Part shown: one piece after another, positions 7,449 through 9,138 of the stretch
How the letters are laid out: every line of letters begins with the position of its first letter
Position numbering within the stretch: the stretch's first letter is position 1
Origin: an uncultured Spirochaetia bacterium
GTDB lineage: Bacteria > Spirochaetota > UBA4802 > JAGODF01
Direction: 5' to 3'
Length of the DNA stretch: 9,138 nucleotides
Assembly: GCA_937967705.1 (NCBI GenBank)
Contig: CALCJG010000107.1
Location: 1 to 9,138 of the forward strand
Notes under the pieces: generated by a model
Told to the model about the DNA's origin: nothing
Databases searched by the model: none
What the model saw: only the letters and a program-made list of their open reading frames with translations
Translations under genes and position numbers: made by a program

Positions 7449-7646
7449 ATGACTGGACTCATAAGGACTTTTCTCGTCAGCACGCTGCTCTTCGGAGGCA
7501 CCTTCTGGATGTCACAGGATTATATCGGCTACGACAAGGCGGGTAAGGCCTACATTACCAAGCAGCGGGAGGAACGCAAATCCCGGTCGGTCCGTGTAGG
7601 CAGCCCGGGTTATTATGGCAGCCGCGGATTTCGTGCCGGGAAGTAA
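7449..7646 (+). CDS. Small single-span protein with Gly/Arg/Tyr-rich tail
   Basis: A 65-residue protein. I chose the ATG at 7449 over an in-frame ATG at 7410, because GGGGGTGAT (7437-7445) lies just before it and 7410 falls inside the upstream gene. Residues 4-23 form a hydrophobic segment (LIRTFLVSTLLFGGTFWM), an uncleaved anchor or signal peptide. A charged middle (KQREERKSR) leads to the tail VRVGSPGYYGSRGFRAGK. No cysteine is present. Small exported or membrane proteins with Gly/Ser/Arg-rich ends sit in the same slot of related clusters (DUF1190 YjfM in E. coli, DUF4247 in actinobacteria); the tail is reminiscent of these, but I cannot assign it to either. It may be a structural peptide or a substrate of the polyamine enzyme encoded downstream. 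Codon use and context support a real gene; the function is unknown. Confidence 0.72.
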   Translation: MTGLIRTFLVSTLLFGGTFWMSQDYIGYDKAGKAYITKQREERKSRSVRVGSPGYYGSRGFRAGK

Positions 7647-7826
7647 ATACTCGAAACAATACACCGACAGGAGAGGCAATTTTCCTGTCGTGATGCGGGA
7701 GGATGAGCTTTTTTTCCCAAGGATCATACTGGGCTTCATCGGGGTAAGGAAGTCTTCATCCCTGCCGATTGATGCAAAGCACGGATTATCAGGATTAACA
7801 GTATATTACAGGAGGTACATATACCT
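7647..7826 (+). other. 180-base untranslated gap inside the operon
   Basis: This is the only sizeable gap between genes of the operon. It holds a stable hairpin at 7665-7690, a T7 run at 7709-7715 with no adjacent stem, and at its right end a strong ribosome site (AGGAGGT, 7810-7816) for the DUF350 gene. A TTGATG (7769-7774) and a TATATT (7802-7807) are 27 bases apart, too far for a standard promoter. I see no gene here. Confidence 0.5.
7665..7690 (+). other. Intercistronic hairpin with GCAA tetraloop
   Basis: The arms 7665-7675 and 7680-7690 pair over 11 positions (nine Watson-Crick, two G-U near the loop) around a GCAA loop, a stable GNRA tetraloop. The outer eight pairs, CGACAGGA with TCCTGTCG, are perfect. 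No T-run follows directly, so a classical terminator is unlikely. mRNA processing or 3'-end protection, setting different levels for the genes before and after it, is more plausible. Confidence 0.45.
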
Positions 7827-8123
7827 ATGGATTATCAAGTCATACTCTGGGGAATAGTAGAAACGGTCATTTATTCTCTGGTGGGAATCATCATGATGGG
7901 TCTGGGTTTTCTGCTCATCAAGATATTCACGCCTTTCTCCATTCAAAAGGAAATCGAAGAGGATCAGAACACGTCTCTGGGCATCATCATCGGTTCCATC
8001 ATAGTAGGCATCTCAATCATCATCGCGGCCGTCATCAGCTCGCCCTCCTCCTATTCCAAGGCGGTTAAGTCAAAAACCGTCCCGGCGGCGGATGTACGGC
8101 AGGAAGCCGTAATGAAAAAATAG
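7827..8123 (+). CDS. DUF350 small membrane protein (YjfL family)
   Basis: A 98-residue inner-membrane protein of the DUF350 family, whose founding member in E. coli is YjfL. Two hydrophobic helices are clear: residues 9-33 (VETVIYSLVGIIMMGLGFLL) and about 49-70 (LGIIIGSIIVGISIIIAAVI), separated by a polar segment with FSIQKEIEEDQNTS. The loop pattern of a helix, an acidic stretch, then N-x-S/A-x-G-I-x-x-G is typical of the family. Many family members contain two such units; this is a single-unit form. AGGAGGT ten bases before the ATG gives a strong ribosome site. Its TAG shares a base with the GTG of the next gene, so the two are translationally coupled, which fits a complex with the membrane aminopropyltransferase. 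No biochemical function is established for DUF350 as far as I know. Confidence 0.9.
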   Translation: MDYQVILWGIVETVIYSLVGIIMMGLGFLLIKIFTPFSIQKEIEEDQNTSLGIIIGSIIVGISIIIAAVISSPSSYSKAVKSKTVPAADVRQEAVMKK

Positions 8124-9138
8124 TGAATCGGCCTCTGTCCCTGGGGGAACAGAGACTGCTTCTGTTCTCCGTTTTCGTGGTCTCCCTTTGTGGAATCACC
8201 TATGAACTGGTGCTGGGATCGCTGGCAACCTATCTGCTGGGGAACCCGGTTCAGCAGTATTCCATAACCATAGGTGTGTTCCTCAGTTCCATGGGGCTTG
8301 GCTCCTATCTGTCCCGGTTCATCACAAGGGATTTGATAAAGAATTTCATACGTATTGAGATATTTCTCGGACTGGCCGGAGGTGTTTCGGTTCTGGTTCT
8401 GTCGTATTTCTTCGCAACCAATTATTCTTACCACATCCTCAATCTCTTTTTCCTTCTCCTCATAGGCGTTCTGGTAGGCCTGGAAATACCACTCCTTACG
8501 AGAATACTCCGGGGTTCCGGCAACCTTAAGGAGGTGCTTTCCAATGTCCTGTCTCTGGATTATCTCGGCGGGCTGGCGGGTTCCCTGCTCTTTCCGCTTC
8601 TGCTTTTCCCCTTCATCGGGCGTTTTCTGACAAGCCTCATCATTGGAGTGCTCAATGTCCTTGTCGGCCTACTGCTGATCCTGGCTCTTAAGTACAGCAA
8701 AAAAAGCATTGCGGATTATCTGCTCTCTCTCATCTCCGTAACGCTGCTCGTGATGATTATCCTCTTTTCAGAGCCCCTCAACGCCCTCATCCAGAAGAAG
8801 CTCTATTTCGATGATATCGTTTTCACCAGGCGCTCTAAATTTCAGGAGATCGTCCTGACGAGAAACGGCAATGATTTCCGTCTCTATCTGGACGGTTCGC
8901 TTCAGTTCTCCACTTACGACGAGTACCGGTATCATGAGATGCTTGTGTTCCCGGCCCTCTATCTCAGCCGTGCACCAGATAAAAAAGTGCTGGTTTTAGG
9001 GGGGGGCGACGGGTTGGCTGTCCGTGATCTCCTCAAATCCAGATCAGTACAGAGCGTAACCCTGATTGAACTCGACAAGACGATAATAAACTTGGCGAAA
9101 TATAATCAGACCTTCAGGGATATCAATCAGGATGCGCT
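8123..9138 (+). CDS. Membrane-embedded spermidine-synthase-like aminopropyltransferase, 3' end missing
   Basis: The first 338 residues are visible and the frame is open to the window edge. The family (COG4262 type, usually about 500 residues) joins an N-terminal membrane domain to a spermidine/spermine synthase domain, which transfers the aminopropyl group of decarboxylated S-adenosylmethionine to an amine. Seven hydrophobic helices are seen at about 12-30, 46-66, 76-97, 103-125, 143-165, 168-190 and 198-217. The enzyme domain starts near 225. It shows LYLDGSLQFSTYDEYRYHEM (254-273), with the family's Q, DE and YHEM residues, the nucleotide-binding VLVLGGGDGLAVRDLL (289-304) and the acidic LIELD (314-318). 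The D-(S/T)-D-P-type catalytic region lies beyond the window. The start is GTG at 8123, overlapping the preceding TAG; this is the only start giving a full membrane domain. The acceptor substrate is unknown. The membrane location suggests a lipid-near, cell-surface or peptide-bound amine rather than free putrescine. Confidence 0.94.
   Translation, partial: MNRPLSLGEQRLLLFSVFVVSLCGITYELVLGSLATYLLGNPVQQYSITIGVFLSSMGLGSYLSRFITRDLIKNFIRIEIFLGLAGGVSVLVLSYFFATNYSYHILNLFFLLLIGVLVGLEIPLLTRILRGSGNLKEVLSNVLSLDYLGGLAGSLLFPLLLFPFIGRFLTSLIIGVLNVLVGLLLILALKYSKKSIADYLLSLISVTLLVMIILFSEPLNALIQKKLYFDDIVFTRRSKFQEIVLTRNGNDFRLYLDGSLQFSTYDEYRYHEMLVFPALYLSRAPDKKVLVLGGGDGLAVRDLLKSRSVQSVTLIELDKTIINLAKYNQTFRDINQDA

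Noticed and set aside
7692..7715. Intrinsic terminator before the T7 run at 7709-7715
   Set aside because: No stem ends directly before the T-run, and the strong hairpin finishes 18 bases earlier.
7615..7857. 80-codon plus-strand frame across the operon gap
   Set aside because: It begins inside the 65-residue gene and runs into the DUF350 gene, with no domain and no ribosome site of its own.
8051..8434. 127-codon minus-strand frame
   Set aside because: It is antisense to the DUF350 end and the aminopropyltransferase start, which have convincing membrane helices and coupled translation.

Overview
The window is bacterial and gene-dense, roughly half G+C. It looks chromosomal: I see no transposase, phage gene, tRNA, rRNA or CRISPR array. 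The organism cannot be fixed from this sequence. A methyl-accepting chemotaxis protein with a variant hairpin tip, next to an exported protein built of YWKNG repeats, makes a spirochaete (Treponema or Spirochaeta-like) my tentative guess; this rests on remembered family resemblance only.

Layout. (1) 8-1042, plus strand: an exported or membrane-anchored protein with seven imperfect YWKN(G) repeats, possibly a seven-bladed beta-propeller. (2) 1141-3216, minus strand, convergent with (1): a complete 691-residue chemoreceptor with a large periplasmic Cache-type sensor. (3) 3217-3709: a 493-base divergent intergenic region. (4) 3710 to the right edge, plus strand: seven tightly packed genes that look like one operon. 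They are a 172-residue helical protein of unknown function; an SPFH (YdjI-type) protein with three C-terminal zinc ribbons; a soluble zinc-ribbon/DUF4178 protein; a membrane-spanning zinc-ribbon/DUF4178 protein with a large extracytoplasmic domain; a 65-residue single-span peptide with a Gly/Arg/Tyr tail; a DUF350 membrane protein; and a membrane-embedded spermidine-synthase-like aminopropyltransferase cut by the window edge.

How they may work together. The DUF4178, DUF350 and membrane aminopropyltransferase families commonly travel together, and related sets occur with PspA/SPFH envelope-stress genes (B. subtilis ydjFGHI; E. coli yjfIJKLMC is a related arrangement). I infer a membrane-associated system in which the SPFH protein and zinc-ribbon partners form a scaffold on the inner face of the membrane, and an aminopropyltransferase makes or attaches a polyamine-like group at the membrane. 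The small exported peptide is a candidate structural partner or substrate. No PspA gene and no ATP-grasp glutathionylspermidine-synthase-like gene is visible here; either could lie beyond the right edge. The biochemical function is inference; the gene families and the operon layout are well supported.
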